Source: Isoetes taiwanensis (taxonomy: Eukaryota; Streptophyta; Lycopodiopsida; Isoetales; Isoetaceae). From it: a stretch of DNA of 64,000 bases. Where the stretch lies: the NCBI GenBank assembly GCA_021234155.1, contig JAJEKV010000078.1:746001-810000 (forward strand), in the 5' to 3' direction. Numbering within the stretch: position 1 is the first letter of the stretch; the number at the start of each line of letters is the position of its first letter. Below the pieces are notes generated by a model. That model did not search any database, was not told the origin of the DNA, and was given only the letters and a program-made list of their open reading frames with translations. Below, piece by piece: positions 26,921 to 38,182 of the stretch. A program made the translations under genes and the position numbers.

Positions 26921-27350
26921 TTGACTAGCCGCCAGATTGTCGCCTTCATGTGTATCCCGGTGCTTGGCCGCTTGCGGCAGCAAGCCTTGCATCTGTAAGG
27001 GCGTGGCTTGGTTGGTGTGGTTGATTTGGAAGCGGCGGCGGTTGTGGATCTTTTAGGGGATTCAGCAGCCTGCAGCCTCTCTGATTCCTCAACTCAGGTA
27101 CAAGCTATTTCAAAGCTTTTTGGTGTTCCCGGGGTTAGTAGAGCGGAATTTTGCCATTTGGCAGGACTTCTTGGGTGTTGTAGATGGTGATGGTCGGTTT
27201 GTACAGCAGTAGAGTCGCAGTTCTTTTGTGAGTTTGTTGTGGAGTGGCGAGGTGTCACTGTCTCTTTGGGGTAGTTCTCCTTCCTCCTCACTTGCTTTGT
27301 AACATTACCATTCTTTTAATATATTGGTGACACAGTTCTTCAAAAAAAAA

Positions 27351-27365
27351 AAAGCAGTTACGGAT
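27351..27365 (+). repeat. 3' target-site duplication of the LINE
   Basis: aaagcagttacggat follows the poly(A) tract directly and matches 21,367-21,381 with one mismatch. How many leading A bases belong to the tail rather than the duplication is ambiguous. Confidence 0.8.
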
Positions 27366-28130
27366 CTATCTTCATGCAAACAACTTAAAGTATTTGCAGA
27401 ACAAAGCATCTTAAAATAGATAACCTATTAAAAAGGCACATACATCTACCAGATTATGTGCAATGGTATTGTCAGGCCTAAGCAAGTAATATGGCATTTT
27501 CAATTGTTACCTCAAGCATAGACCAAAAAGAAGGAAGAACCAATCCTGAAAAGCTACGGCTTCAAGAATTAACTGATTAACATGATGATTTGCACCTTAT
27601 GAAAGAATCGGACATAATTTACCAATTTGACCAAGGGCGCAGGTAAGATTGCTCAATGGCAGATGACTAACTTATAACATAGACCCATTTATCCACCAAA
27701 ACTTAAGCCTAAGATGCCATGCATAGAATACCTTAGGTTTGGTCACAATTGGTCACAAATACCATGCATAGAAACCAGTGTGTAAGATTCAATAAAAGTA
27801 AACAGAAATTGTTTATAAGAAGAAAAGCTAAAATAGACAAAAGGCAGCATTTCCAATTTTCTTTCAGCCTACATAAACAAATGCTTTGAAACTTGCCAAG
27901 ACATAAAATATTAGTTCTGTAGCTTCTATTAAGTCATTATAGTGAATTCTAAGCAAGCCAAAGGCCTCTGAAAATGTTTACACTTTTAACAAATAAGAGT
28001 TTTAAATTGGGGTTAGCAAGTTGGGAATTGTCCTCTATAAGAGGTAAAGGGAGACAAATTACTGGCCTAGCATTTCTTCATAAGCATGTTCACCTTATGC
28101 AGACAGGATACAAAGAGACAGATCTTGTAA
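27366..28130. other. AT-rich non-coding stretch
   Basis: Nothing recognised. This is the original sequence that continues from 21,366 on the other side of the LINE. Confidence 0.5.
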
Positions 28131-28135
28131 CCGAT

Positions 28136-28282
28136 TGATGCACTTCCAACAATTATGGATTGCACCAAAGCCTTGCACTTCCAACAATTGTGGATTGCAC
28201 CAAAGCCTTGCACTTCCAATAATTGTGGAGTCTAACAGCCGATTGATGCACTTCCAACAATTGTGAATTGCACCAAGGATCA
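28136..28282. repeat. Tandem repeat, about four units of 36-45 bp
   Basis: Units share tgcacttccaacaattgtgg and attgcaccaaagcc, with a longer variant containing ccgattgatg at both ends of the block. Non-coding. Confidence 0.85.
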
Positions 28283-29870
28283 TATTAAGAACATCTAGAA
28301 ATAAGACCTTCAATAAAATAGCAAATCGCAAATTTTTATACATACTTGGTAATGAGTGTCCAATTTGTGTTGTTATTGTCTCTGCTCCAACCGACCTGAT
28401 CCATGGAAAGCATGTTCTTAACCACAGTTACATATAATAGATGCTCCTACTAAATTAAATTGACATCACACATGCCAGCTATGAATAGAAGTCATGAAAA
28501 AAGGATCATTTGAGATCCATCACCAGCTTTAATTGTTGTTTAGAGACGGGCATGGATGAGCTTGCCATATCCAGAGAGTAAATATTGGAATGATAAAGAA
28601 TGCTGCAGGTTGACAATCATACCTTGCCTTTTGAGTGCCTGCACATAAATAGAGCAAAATCTAAATACAGCAATAAGAATCTGCAACCTGCATTAGACAG
28701 ACTGCACATAAAAATTTTGCAAAGAAAATTGTTTACTCTAGACCTTACCTTACAGATTGCTCCAAACAAATTGTGTTCTGCAACTGGAATGTTTATCTTG
28801 GTATTTCGTTCTTGGGATTAGATATAGAGCCAACTAAAGTAAAGGAAGAATAAGGTTTATGAAAAACATCCTGATAGAAGATAGACATGTAGAGACTGCT
28901 TCTGCTATTTACATTGCATAAAAAGAACGGAATGAGGCTGCCATGACCTTCTATGCTGAAAAGAAAATGGCAGAGAGATAGCTTTGACCATAAATAGCAT
29001 TTCTTCTCTCAGAAAACGAAAATCAAGATGATCATCTCTAATCAAATAGCTGATATAGTAGATGGGCACTCCTTTTGTGCACTATAAAGAAACGAAAAAC
29101 CTGTTGCAAATAAACATTGTGCTCCCAAATTCCAACTGGCTTATTCTGCCGCAAAAAAAATCACAAGAACAGAACCAACTTCCTTCTTGCACAACCCTAA
29201 GAAGTCTGAAATCCCCTTGCTTTCTTCTTGTTCAAAACTTTACCCGTAGCTCCGAGACATCAAAATATCAATTTTCCATTTCAAAAACTGTTCTTTTAAA
29301 ATGGCAATCTCTGTGGGCTATCGTGAACCTTGTTACTGGAAAAAAAAAATGCAGATAACTATAGCTTGCAAAAATACTCCTGCCCATATGAAATGCCATG
29401 ATGAAACCACAATGTTGCTTGCAGATGAAATGCCGTAATGAAAATCGGCAGTGTCGATTACAGTCATAAGAGAAAAATCGTTGTCTTATACAATCTGGAC
29501 CGTACTTACTATATGATGATTTACCCAACTCAAGAATCAGACTACCAAATGAGGCGCCAAGATAAAGAGAGCAAAACTCGAATTGCACGGAGTGAATTCG
29601 TGGGAAAGAGGGAATAGTCGCATCGAAGTTGTTTTCCATTCAAATTCAATCTCAGGCCAGTTCAAATTAGCAATCAATATTGGCAACCAGCGTCCGCATC
29701 GGGACCGCAAGATGGAAGGGAACGCCACATGCGGCGTTACATACGGCGTTCCGGCGCGGTTCCCAACCCCATCCCATTTTAAAAAAGAAGATATGCATTC
29801 ACTAAGAAAATGAAAGCATGTATTCATACAGGCCCTTTACAATTTCCATTACTAATATAACTACAAAAAG
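28283..29870. other. AT-rich non-coding stretch
   Basis: No gene or repeat that I can support. Open frames near 29,270-29,830 lie on both strands and lack motifs. Confidence 0.45.
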
Positions 29871-29883
29871 CATTCTTCATAAA

Positions 29884-31160
29884 TTTTTTTTTTTTTTTTT
29901 TTGAAGGTAAGAAAAAAAAATTTATTCAGATAGGAAGAATTACATCAGAGAGATCCCATAAGGATCAGATAACCTTGAAGTACAAAGGATCCCTTATGGA
30001 TCTAATGTAATACTTGAAACTTTAGTACTCATATATTTTCCTCAACATCTTCTTCCAACTAACTAGTACTACAGGATCAGAATCAACATCTTCCTAGCTA
30101 GTAGAATACTACAGGAGACAAAAATCGATTTTCCTCAAGCTACAAATATATCTTGAATGCTCTATACTTGGTCTGCCCACCTAGTAACCAGATGATGTAA
30201 AGATGATATCTGAGATAAGCCATTTAGGCTCCCTAAAGTTTCAAGCCGAATAGTAGAAACATATAAATTTCCTGAAATACTGAGAAAAGGCGAGAAAAAC
30301 CTGTGTATCTGTGTAGCAGTAGCAAAATGGAATGGATCCAAAGCAGCCTGAATAAGCTCTCACTCATACAAAATGTTAGAGCATGTCTGATCCAAGCGTA
30401 TCAGTACTTGTAAAAGACATGAGGTTCTGGCATAGTAGTACCAGAATCGATCAAGCATCAGTACTTGAAAGATTCACCCAGGCATAGCAGTACCTGAGCA
30501 AGAACCGAGTGCTTAATAGACAGGAGCTTCTTGGCATAGCAGTACCAAATCAGTCAAGCATCAGCACTTGACAAATCCGCCCAAGCTTAGCAGAACCTGA
30601 GCAATAACCGAACCATCTCATCAAACTGCCACTGCCATGCTTCTATCTCTGCATTTTCTTACCAATTACCAATGAAATCCATCAAATTCACATAGATCCA
30701 CTAACCGAAAAGAATCTTTACTACCATCTAAATGCAGCATCCAGACCTTTCTGCTAGCGAGAAAACTGGGAAGAAAGGGAAATTCTCAACTGTAAAAAGA
30801 TCCGGGAAAGAAAAGGATGGCACTGTAGAAATTCGAAATTGCCTCAAATGCTAGTATTTCCTGATCGCTCCACCATAAACCTGTTGTATCTTGCCTAAAA
30901 GAAGACAAAGATAACAAGAAATTTACCAGAGCAAACTTGGAAAATCTAACAAACCGCCCTGAGACTGCTTCGAAGACCTATTCGTTAGAGATCACAGATC
31001 CAGAACAATGTTGATTTTCCCCTCTAGCAGCAGGAAATTAGTAAGAGCTCTTGTAATCGGCAGCAGTTCCGATGGAGAGAAGGGGGGCGGCCCCTGCCTC
31101 AAGCCACTGCCCTAGCCGCCAAGAACAGTTGCGACCATTTTCCCGTCTAATGGCTAATGG
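29884..31160 (-). mobile_element. Non-coding poly(A)-tailed retroposon
   Basis: On the minus strand a roughly 1.28-kb unit starts near 31,160 with a GC-rich leader (ggcggctagggcagtggctt, then gggccgcccccc). It ends at 29,884 with ttcttaccttc followed by about 20 A. There is no reading frame of note inside. The flanks share ttcataaat at 29,876-29,884 and 31,161-31,169, a possible short target-site duplication. Internal imperfect repeats near 30,425-30,610 contain ggcatagcagtacc and gcatcagtacttg. Best explained as a non-autonomous passenger of LINE machinery or a processed copy of a long non-coding transcript. Confidence 0.55.
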
Positions 31161-31169
31161 TTCATAAAT

Positions 31170-31845
31170 GGCTAATATGTTTTAGACAAAGATCATAATC
31201 ACGTCAATCCTAATTGGTCTAGATACTGAGCTTTGCAAACCTCTTCTTGGTCCATGTACAATTCATAAACAAAACAAAACAACACAAAACAAAACCCCAC
31301 ATTCAAACCATTAATAAGCCCCGACACATAAAATGACCCAACAAGAACCATGAAAACGAAACGACAACAAGAAACATGAAAACACATTCTCGGGCCACCG
31401 TAGGGCAACCCTCCATGCACAACACCTTGTTTATTTTGTCTAGAAGTAAAGGAGGGCAAAACAATTTCAATGAAAAAGGATATTTTTTTGGCATGGACCA
31501 GCCATTGGCAAATCTCCTCGCAGCTAAAATATCTTGGTTTGTTCCGGATATTAGAAGGGCGCTTTGAGCTTGCGATTGATGGGGGTTTTCAGCAGATCAA
31601 CGACAAATGCAGCGATATGCTGCTTCTTTGGGATTTAAAAAATGGGCGATTTGATATGGGTTTCACAATATATGCACAGATGTTCTATCTCTGACCATGT
31701 CTGCTTTCTTCCTCGTGCTTACACCCCTTTCACATCCTTTTAGAAGAGTTACCAAAAGCTGCTAAAACTGAAGCAAATAGCTGTAGCAGATGCATCACTG
31801 TTCATTGTAGTTGTAGCTATAGTTAGAAATTAGCAGTTATTCGTT
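31170..31845. other. Non-coding stretch
   Basis: Nothing recognised. An 86-codon minus-strand frame at 31,199-31,459 is low-complexity, hydrophobic and without family resemblance. Confidence 0.45.
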
Positions 31846-31849
31846 AACT

Positions 31850-32600
31850 AACGGCTAACGCGAAAATAACGGCTAAGGAGTTATCAGCCAAGGTGATAAC
31901 GTGTTATTTTAGGGCCAAAAAAAAAAAAAAATCGAATTTTAACAAATTGAAACTTATTATTGACTAATTCGAGTATGCTGAATTCAAATATGGAATCAGA
32001 ATTTTGAACAGACTACTCTAACCTGTTGAAAATTCATCTTAGTACCCAAACCTGTGTTGCGCTCAGTCTTACAGAATTCCTTTCATATATCTGCATGCTC
32101 CACTGGTATTGGTATTCAGATCGTCATGAACTTACAACAAAGCACTGTTATAAACTCGGCACATGGAAAGAAACATACCTGGCTGCTGTTTTGGATTTTT
32201 GTAGCAGCAGCAGTAGGTTGCTGCTGCAACCAGCAGACCTGCCAGCGAAAATTTTAGTGGCCCCGGCAGGCCATTTGGCCACAAATTACAGATTTTGGGG
32301 GCATATTTTACAAGGAATGGCCAATTCATTATACTTATACAAAATTATAAGTCCCTTAAAATTTTCCTGAGACCTGCTTCTTCTTCTGTAATCTGTTCTG
32401 CTGCTTCTTCTATTTTACGTCTTCGATTCGATGCAATCAAGCGGTTGTTAGCACCAGAGGCGTCAAGGAGACACGGAGGAGAAGCATAGGAAAAAAAAAC
32501 AGAGGAAAAAAATGGGTCGAAAAAAGTGGCCCCAAAATAATACGTTATTTTACGTTATTCTTTTTTATTCTTTTTTTATTATTTTACGTTATCGTGGGAC
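31850..32600. mobile_element. Possible small inverted-repeat (MITE-like) element
   Basis: The left edge has gataacgtgttattttagggc. The right edge, reverse-complemented, reads gataacgtaaaat..aacgtattattttggggcc. The match of about 15-18 bp includes the run into A-rich sequence on each side. The outer zones contain repeated gttatt and aataac phrases. There is no transposase frame inside. Boundaries are approximate and no target duplication is clear. Confidence 0.4.
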
Positions 32601-35255
32601 CAAGAGAGCCAATCCGGAGACTGGCCTTTCTTAACCCTTTTCTCACTGGTAGGCCTTCATATTTCGGTTATGAGGGAAAAATCCGCCATGGTCTGATACG
32701 GCTGGAATGGGCGTCATAGCTAGTCTTTAAGACAATCACGAATTTGGTCCTTCTTCTAACTAAGACTGTAATTAGTCAAGGTTTTCTCCTTAATCATGCA
32801 CTGCTGCAATGATTCTGAATGCCATAGCTAGAGCTATGGCTATGGTGGCCGTCCAAAAGGTTGTTATGACTTGGTCAAGACCTGATGCAGTTACTAAGGA
32901 AAAATAAATCAAATCTGTGTTGTGGCTGTTTATGGTTGATTTTTTGACATCATCTCCCATAAACAACTACCACACAAAATTTGAAATTTTTTATACTTGG
33001 AAAGTACATTTCAGAAAGCTGGCATAAGAATCACAGAAGAGTGGCTCGAGAGGGCTACTTTCATTAGTTACAGAAAACTTCATCTTCAATTTTCAAGTAA
33101 GGAAAGCATCATTGACAACCTTGAGAATGTATGCAATGTCAATGACATCATTAACAATGAAAGACATAGAGCCTCCTTGAATTGTTTATCTAGACATATA
33201 TAAGGCAGTTAGGCTTTTTCGTTCACCTAAATTGAAATAAAGATTTTCTCCCCGTCCTCAACAAAAAGCATGGCTACAGTTCAGCCATAGTTTTTTTTTC
33301 CTTTGGGTCGTTCGCTGCTATTTTTTTTCACCACAATCCATTTGAATATTTACTTGCCATCAAAGCTACAGCCATGACCATGGCGGCGAGCATCTAAGCT
33401 TCCCAATCATTTCGTCATATCAACACCTGATCCTAAGCCTTGAGCAATGGCAGATAGCATCCAAACATGGTCAGCTTTGTAGTCGATGGGATACTAAGTA
33501 GCGGCAGATGGCTGAATCATGAGCAGCAGAACATTTTCTCAAGGAAGGGTTCTTTCAATCGGCGCTCTTGGGAAATTCTTTACTGGCACATAACGTCTAA
33601 AGGTAAAGCAATTATTCTCATTTGTTTTGCTTTTTTGTTATTGTGGTTTCTTCTAGCAGGCGGTCTAGAGTATCGTCTAATTTTAAGGCAAGAAACAATG
33701 CTTGTCTTGCCGAAACAATTCTTGCAGATGAAGAACCCAGATTGTAGATGCTAGACAAGACGCCAAATGTTCTAAAAGTCAGACAACTATAAGTAGATGA
33801 TGGACCAAAGATTGAGGATATCAGGTTACCTTGCTCCAGTTCCTCCTTTGTGCATCTCTGCCGGATTCTGCAACAAAATATGTTGCCTTGAATCGATGGC
33901 AATGGTTACGATGCCAGCTCATATGATTCCGTGACGAAACCTTAATATTAACCAATTCTACTTTGATTTAGATCTTTTCACAAAAAGTTATATTGCTATA
34001 GTTTTTACCTTTGTGGGGAAGACTCACCGTCGACTTCTAATTTATAAGTCAAAGATAGCTGGAGCACAAGCACACAGGTGGAAACTCCTTCCACTTTCGC
34101 CACTTGGGGGCATACTCAACTTGGCAACTCCTTTTTAGTGAATGGGCTCTCTAGATATATATTGAATTATAGCTTGAGTGAAGATTTATAAGAAAAAAAT
34201 AAAAAGATTAATTTCTAGAGACTAGTTTGGCATGATATTAGTTAGCTATAAAGGAAAACAAAATTGGTCGGACATCAAAAGGAAGGAATGCAAGAGCATA
34301 TTCCTGAAGGCACCATATCCAATGGTCGGGTTTTTGCTGGCATGTTCAATGCTCATTTGACTTTACCATCTTGCTATTTTTTTGTCGAAACAAAGCACTT
34401 AGTTATTAGAAGCTCCACCGGCCAACATGGCATACCTCTTACAGTGGTATGATTATTGAGCTTGCTTGGATACGTACTATCCATGTTCCTTATTTTCTTT
34501 TTCAATTTAGATTTATACAATTTATGCACATTGAGTGACTGGTCTGGTCTTTGAAATTTCTTTGATCTTCATGTTTTCTTTTTTAAATTTCTTAGAAGTA
34601 GATGTTCATGTATTTTAGAATAGAATAGAATAGAATAGGTTAGAGAATGAGCAAAACATGTTGCATGATATAGCATGGATGGAAACTAGGTGCTAATTTT
34701 TTGAGCAAATATGTTTTTCGATGGACACATTTCTTTGCGGGGAAGCTAACAGTAAAGGAAGATAATAATGAAGGTTTTTCCTTTGATATTAATGTTTATC
34801 CAACATAATTTGACATTTTGACGAACTCCAAAAATATGTTACTTGCATCATGCAATACAAGGACCACAGATCTAATATGCCATAGCCTACATTGGGCATG
34901 TCGGATTGTCATTTGAATACACCAGTAAGGTATAATAATCTGTCTTCTGAACCATGTGATAGCAGTAGCAAAGTATCAAAATACATTTGTTTACTCATAT
35001 TAGTATTGTTGTTGTTATTGCCTTATTGTACAGTTCAGGTTCAAGGCAGATGCTAGTACATGCAGATTCCGCTAGTGACTTAAGGCATGGTTGGATGATT
35101 CTGAGATAACATGATGGGAAAAAGGTCCAAAAATGCCAACTGATAGCTCGATAACATGGAGGACGCATTCTAAGGTTTGTCTCATAATGATGTCTCAGAC
35201 TCGAAATGCAGTTTTATTTTACTTCTTGAGAGCTCAACTTCAAGCTTCCTTGTTC
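32600..35255. other. AT-rich non-coding stretch
   Basis: No supported gene. Scattered phrases (gccatagctagagctatggc near 32,822, agccatgaccatggcgg near 33,370) hint at a degenerate inverted-repeat element, too weak to call. A pentanucleotide (AGAAT)4 lies at about 34,616-34,637. Confidence 0.4.
34616..34637. repeat. (AGAAT)n pentanucleotide
   Basis: Four units. The same motif as at 18,770 and 45,531, where in the latter case it terminates a LINE copy. Confidence 0.8.
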
Positions 35256-35261
35256 TTCCAG

Positions 35262-35623
35262 TTTGAGGATTTTGCAAACCTCAATGCTTTTAAACTTCTA
35301 GCAAAGTACATTACAACCCATCATGTATTCAATGATGATATTCAGGTATATATGATTTTTGTTTTGCAGTGTAGTCTAGATAAAATTTTCCTTTATACAT
35401 TTTTAATTCTTCTAGTGGACGATGTTGTAGGAACTGCTGCTGTTACTCCTGCAGGATTACTTGCTGCATGCAAGCACTCAAACAGTAAACTAAGCGACCA
35501 AACATTTCTTTTCTCTGGTAGAGGTATGTTATTTGTTCCCATTTCCATGTGCTTGTCTAAAGATTCCTTTTGAATGTAGTCTTTTCAATCAAATGCAGGC
35601 TGGCACAGGTATAGCAGAAATTG
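35262..35623 (+). pseudogene. NADP-malic enzyme fragment, three exons
   Basis: Exon 35,262-35,345 encodes [16 protein letters not shown] and then [10 protein letters not shown]. Exon 35,431-35,523 encodes [17 protein letters not shown] and [13 protein letters not shown] third begins at 35,599 with AGTGIAEI in another frame. This is the order of malic enzyme (oxidative decarboxylation of malate to pyruvate) around the metal-binding EDF/NDD motif and the NADP-binding GAGEAG loop. In the loop the expected G-A-G-E is replaced by G-R and a frame break. Introns 35,346-35,430 and 35,524-35,598 keep GT-AG ends, so this is a DNA-level copy rather than a retrocopy. About 75 of the roughly 580 residues are present. 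Non-functional. Confidence 0.9.
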
Positions 35624-36285
35624 GTAGTATTAGAAACACATCTTTCCTTTGTTGGCTCGTATGAATGTTGTGGAACGTATCTTGTGTGCGCATGGCCAGC
35701 ATGAACATCCTGCTGGTCTTCTTCATGTTTGGTTTGTAGCAAAAGCTTTGTGTATAGATTTAGGGTGTGGAGCTTGAGTTTTAGGAATTCAAGATTTGCT
35801 ATTTTTGTTTGCAAGCAGTAAGCAATAGTTGGTTTAAGTACTCTTCAAAGAAAAACAGAAGGTTTGTTGCCCTCTTTCTTCCACTCCCATTATTTTAATT
35901 TAATGCTGAGCTGGACATCTGAAAGTGCAGGAAAAAGTATGAAAATCAAATGGGAATGGAAGCCACCTGGCTAGATCTAACATGAGGCTTCTTGCTTTTC
36001 CCTCTGTTTGTTCTTCTTTAATACAATATATATGGAAACTAGTGGATTATATATCTGTGCTAGTCTATATCCATGGACATCTGCTCTTACATAAATACAA
36101 GAGAAGAGCAGCATATTATATTGTAAAGTAAAGTAAAGGTTAGGATAGCAGGCTTGTAAGACTTAAGGGCCTTGTTATCATTATTCTAATGAGTAATGAA
36201 AGTTTTACTTCCATAATTTGAATTCAGTTACAAATCCTGTCATTCAGATGGAATTATGACAAAAACCAATACTTGGTGCCATAAA
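35624..36285. other. Non-coding stretch between gene fragments
   Basis: No recognisable exons between the malic-enzyme and enoyl-CoA-hydratase pieces. AT-rich. Confidence 0.4.
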
Positions 36286-36289
36286 TATG

Positions 36290-36378
36290 TTTGCTGTTAT
36301 GACGGGCTTTGAAATTTCACTAGCTTGTGATATTCTCATTGCAAGCACGGAAGCAAAATTTGTGGACACACATCGCAA
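36290..36378 (+). pseudogene. Enoyl-CoA hydratase/isomerase single-exon fragment
   Basis: One exon-sized island encodes FAVMTGFEISLACDILIAST and then EAKFVDTH before a GTGAGC donor. This matches the conserved crotonase-family segment (G-F-E-x-x-L-A-C-D-I-L-x-A ... A-K-F-x-D-T-H) of peroxisomal-type plant enoyl-CoA hydratases of fatty-acid beta-oxidation. One glycine of the usual TGGFE or TAGFE context is missing. No neighbouring exon of the gene is present, so it is an orphan fragment. It lies about 670 bp from the malic-enzyme piece in the same orientation. Confidence 0.75.
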
Positions 36379-36418
36379 GTGAGCTCATTGTCTTTAACAT
36401 TGATGTACATGTTGGAGC

Positions 36419-36419
36419 T

Positions 36420-36451
<32 letters not shown>

Positions 36452-36453
36452 TT
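36419..36453. repeat. (TTTA)n tetranucleotide
   Basis: About eight tandem TTTA units. Confidence 0.95.
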
Positions 36454-36549
36454 TGGTCTTGCTCACTTAGGACCTTGAGAGGCCATGGAAAGTGCATCAT
36501 ATTTTTAATATCAAAGTACGATGACTATCTACCGCCTTCAAATATAATC

Positions 36550-37510
36550 CTAACTCATAACAAGAGATAGAAAACAATGATTGAAGATCTGACGCTTGGA
36601 TTTCAAACTGTTGCCTGATCTCGTTGTAAGCCATGCAATGTAGGAGTACATGTGCCTCATCTTGTACACTTTAAGAATCACAAGCTCTACATACCCTGTC
36701 TTCAAGTGGAGTATTTGACCCTCTGCCTGTCTCAACTCCCAATTTATGCGAGCTCGTTCTATAACGAGCTATGACATGCTTTAGATGCGTCGGCATTTCT
36801 GACCACAAATACTCTTGGCTCTTATACTCGCCCATGTGATTTATCTGAATTCTGTAATGAAGCATTCTACTACCTTGGTGCTGCCATAAGCGTTCAATTG
36901 CAAGTCTTTCTAATAATGCTCTTGCATCTGTCTTACTTTCAGGCCAATTTTCATCATTCCGACCCCATTTTCCTGCCAGGTTTTGAAATCATGCATCCAA
37001 CCTTGCTGCTCTGAAACCATCATTGCTTGATGGGATAAGCGTTCTGGTGATTGATCTCTAATCCTATTAATGAAATTTACCATCTGAAATAATGCTTCCA
37101 ATTCTAATGGAAACATACCTACCTCTGCAAGCATAATTGCATATGGTATCTGAGCTTTTACGCCAAGCAAATTTCTCAAAAATAGCTTCTGAATTGTTTC
37201 TATTTGATTCCATAACTTGGCAGGGATGCTAGATCCCCATATAGGAACCCCATACAATAGCACGGTTTGAACCAATGTCTTAAACAAAAGCTTTCTAAGC
37301 CCCCAATCATGCAGAGAAATTCTAGAACATTTAGAAAGCATACCATAGAGCGCCATTTTCCCGCTTGTGGATCTCCGTTTGACACAGTCCTTCCAGTTGC
37401 ATCTTGAGGAGAAGTGTATCTCCAGGTACTTAAAACTCTCCACTGTTTCAATTCCCTGCTCTAGATACTGGGGGATGCCTTTAGACTTGAGAAAGTAAGT
37501 TTTTACGACA
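36550..37510 (-). mobile_element. LINE 3' fragment (family 2, copy A)
   Basis: A minus-strand frame (about 37,443 to 36,910) reads ESFKYLEIHFSSRCNW, KTLVQTVLLYGVPIWGSSIP, QKLFLRNLLGVK and LAEVGMFPLELEALFQMV, the thumb/connection region after a LINE reverse transcriptase. Downstream in other frames come RYRTSSHKLGVETGR, EDRVCRAC and DEAHVLLHCMAYNEIR, a C-x2-C-x-n-H-x-x-x-x-C zinc knuckle. The reverse transcriptase core and endonuclease are absent, so this is a 5'-truncated insertion. It resembles 45.7-46.2 kb, not the L1 at 21-27 kb. Confidence 0.88.
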
Positions 37511-37519
37511 ATGTCAAAC

Positions 37520-38150
37520 TAGTTAATCACTTCTTAATTTTCTCATCCCTCAAATCAACACATGTTTCCTGGAACAGCACATGTTTGTATAGCAAGTAAT
37601 CATCTATTAAACATTATTATATAGATGGCAAATGTCGACATTAAATTTTACGTGTCCCTTAGTTATGCCCGTTCAGCATCTTCCAACAGCCTATGTTCAT
37701 TTTACAAGTTTGTTACTCTTGGGCATGCTTGATGACCTTAGGTGCTGCCTTAGTAAGAAGCTTTTGGCTGTTCATGCCTTATCAAAAAAAAGTGCTTGAG
37801 GTAGCAGTAGCATTTGACTAATGCACTGACCAAATGACTTCTCTAACAGATGGATTAAATTATGTGTGAAAATATTCTTATGAATTTGATTATTTAGTCA
37901 AATTGTCATGCCTTTTACAATGAACTAACTTTTCTCTTGTGATAGGAAAGAGCGCATAAATATTAAACATCCTGTTTTCATTCTTACATGCTCGGCAATA
38001 AATTCCATAACAGTAATTGAACCTAAAAGAATGTATTATTAAAATAAAATTTGTATTCCCAAGTGTATTCTTTTTTCTTATTTTTTGGAGTGACCATTGA
38101 ACTAAGATGGAACCATTGAGCCCTAAATTCTGAGTTAAACCATTGAGATA
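37520..38150. other. Non-coding stretch
   Basis: Lies where downstream exons of the glycerol-3-phosphate dehydrogenase pseudogene would be expected; none are recognisable. Confidence 0.45.
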
Positions 38151-38182
38151 AATTCTAAGCACCAATGACATACACATTTTAC

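Larger units (their letters stand above)
21382..27350 (+). mobile_element. Near full-length L1-type LINE retrotransposon (decayed)
   Basis: A 5.97-kb element bounded by a 15-bp target-site duplication and ending in a poly(A) of about 11. Order: 5' leader, ORF1-like region, Gly/Arg-rich linker, AP-endonuclease remnants, reverse transcriptase, then a C-terminal zf-RVT-type cysteine/histidine region. This is the domain order of plant L1 elements, which copy by target-primed reverse transcription. Frames change repeatedly and stops are frequent, so it cannot make a complete ORF2 protein. Its GC content is visibly higher than the flanking AT-rich DNA. Because both ends are present it was a full-length insertion that has since mutated. 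Confidence 0.88.

Noticed and set aside
31199-31459. 86-codon hydrophobic minus-strand frame
   Set aside because: Low-complexity and cysteine/phenylalanine-rich without family resemblance; lies in AT-rich sequence.
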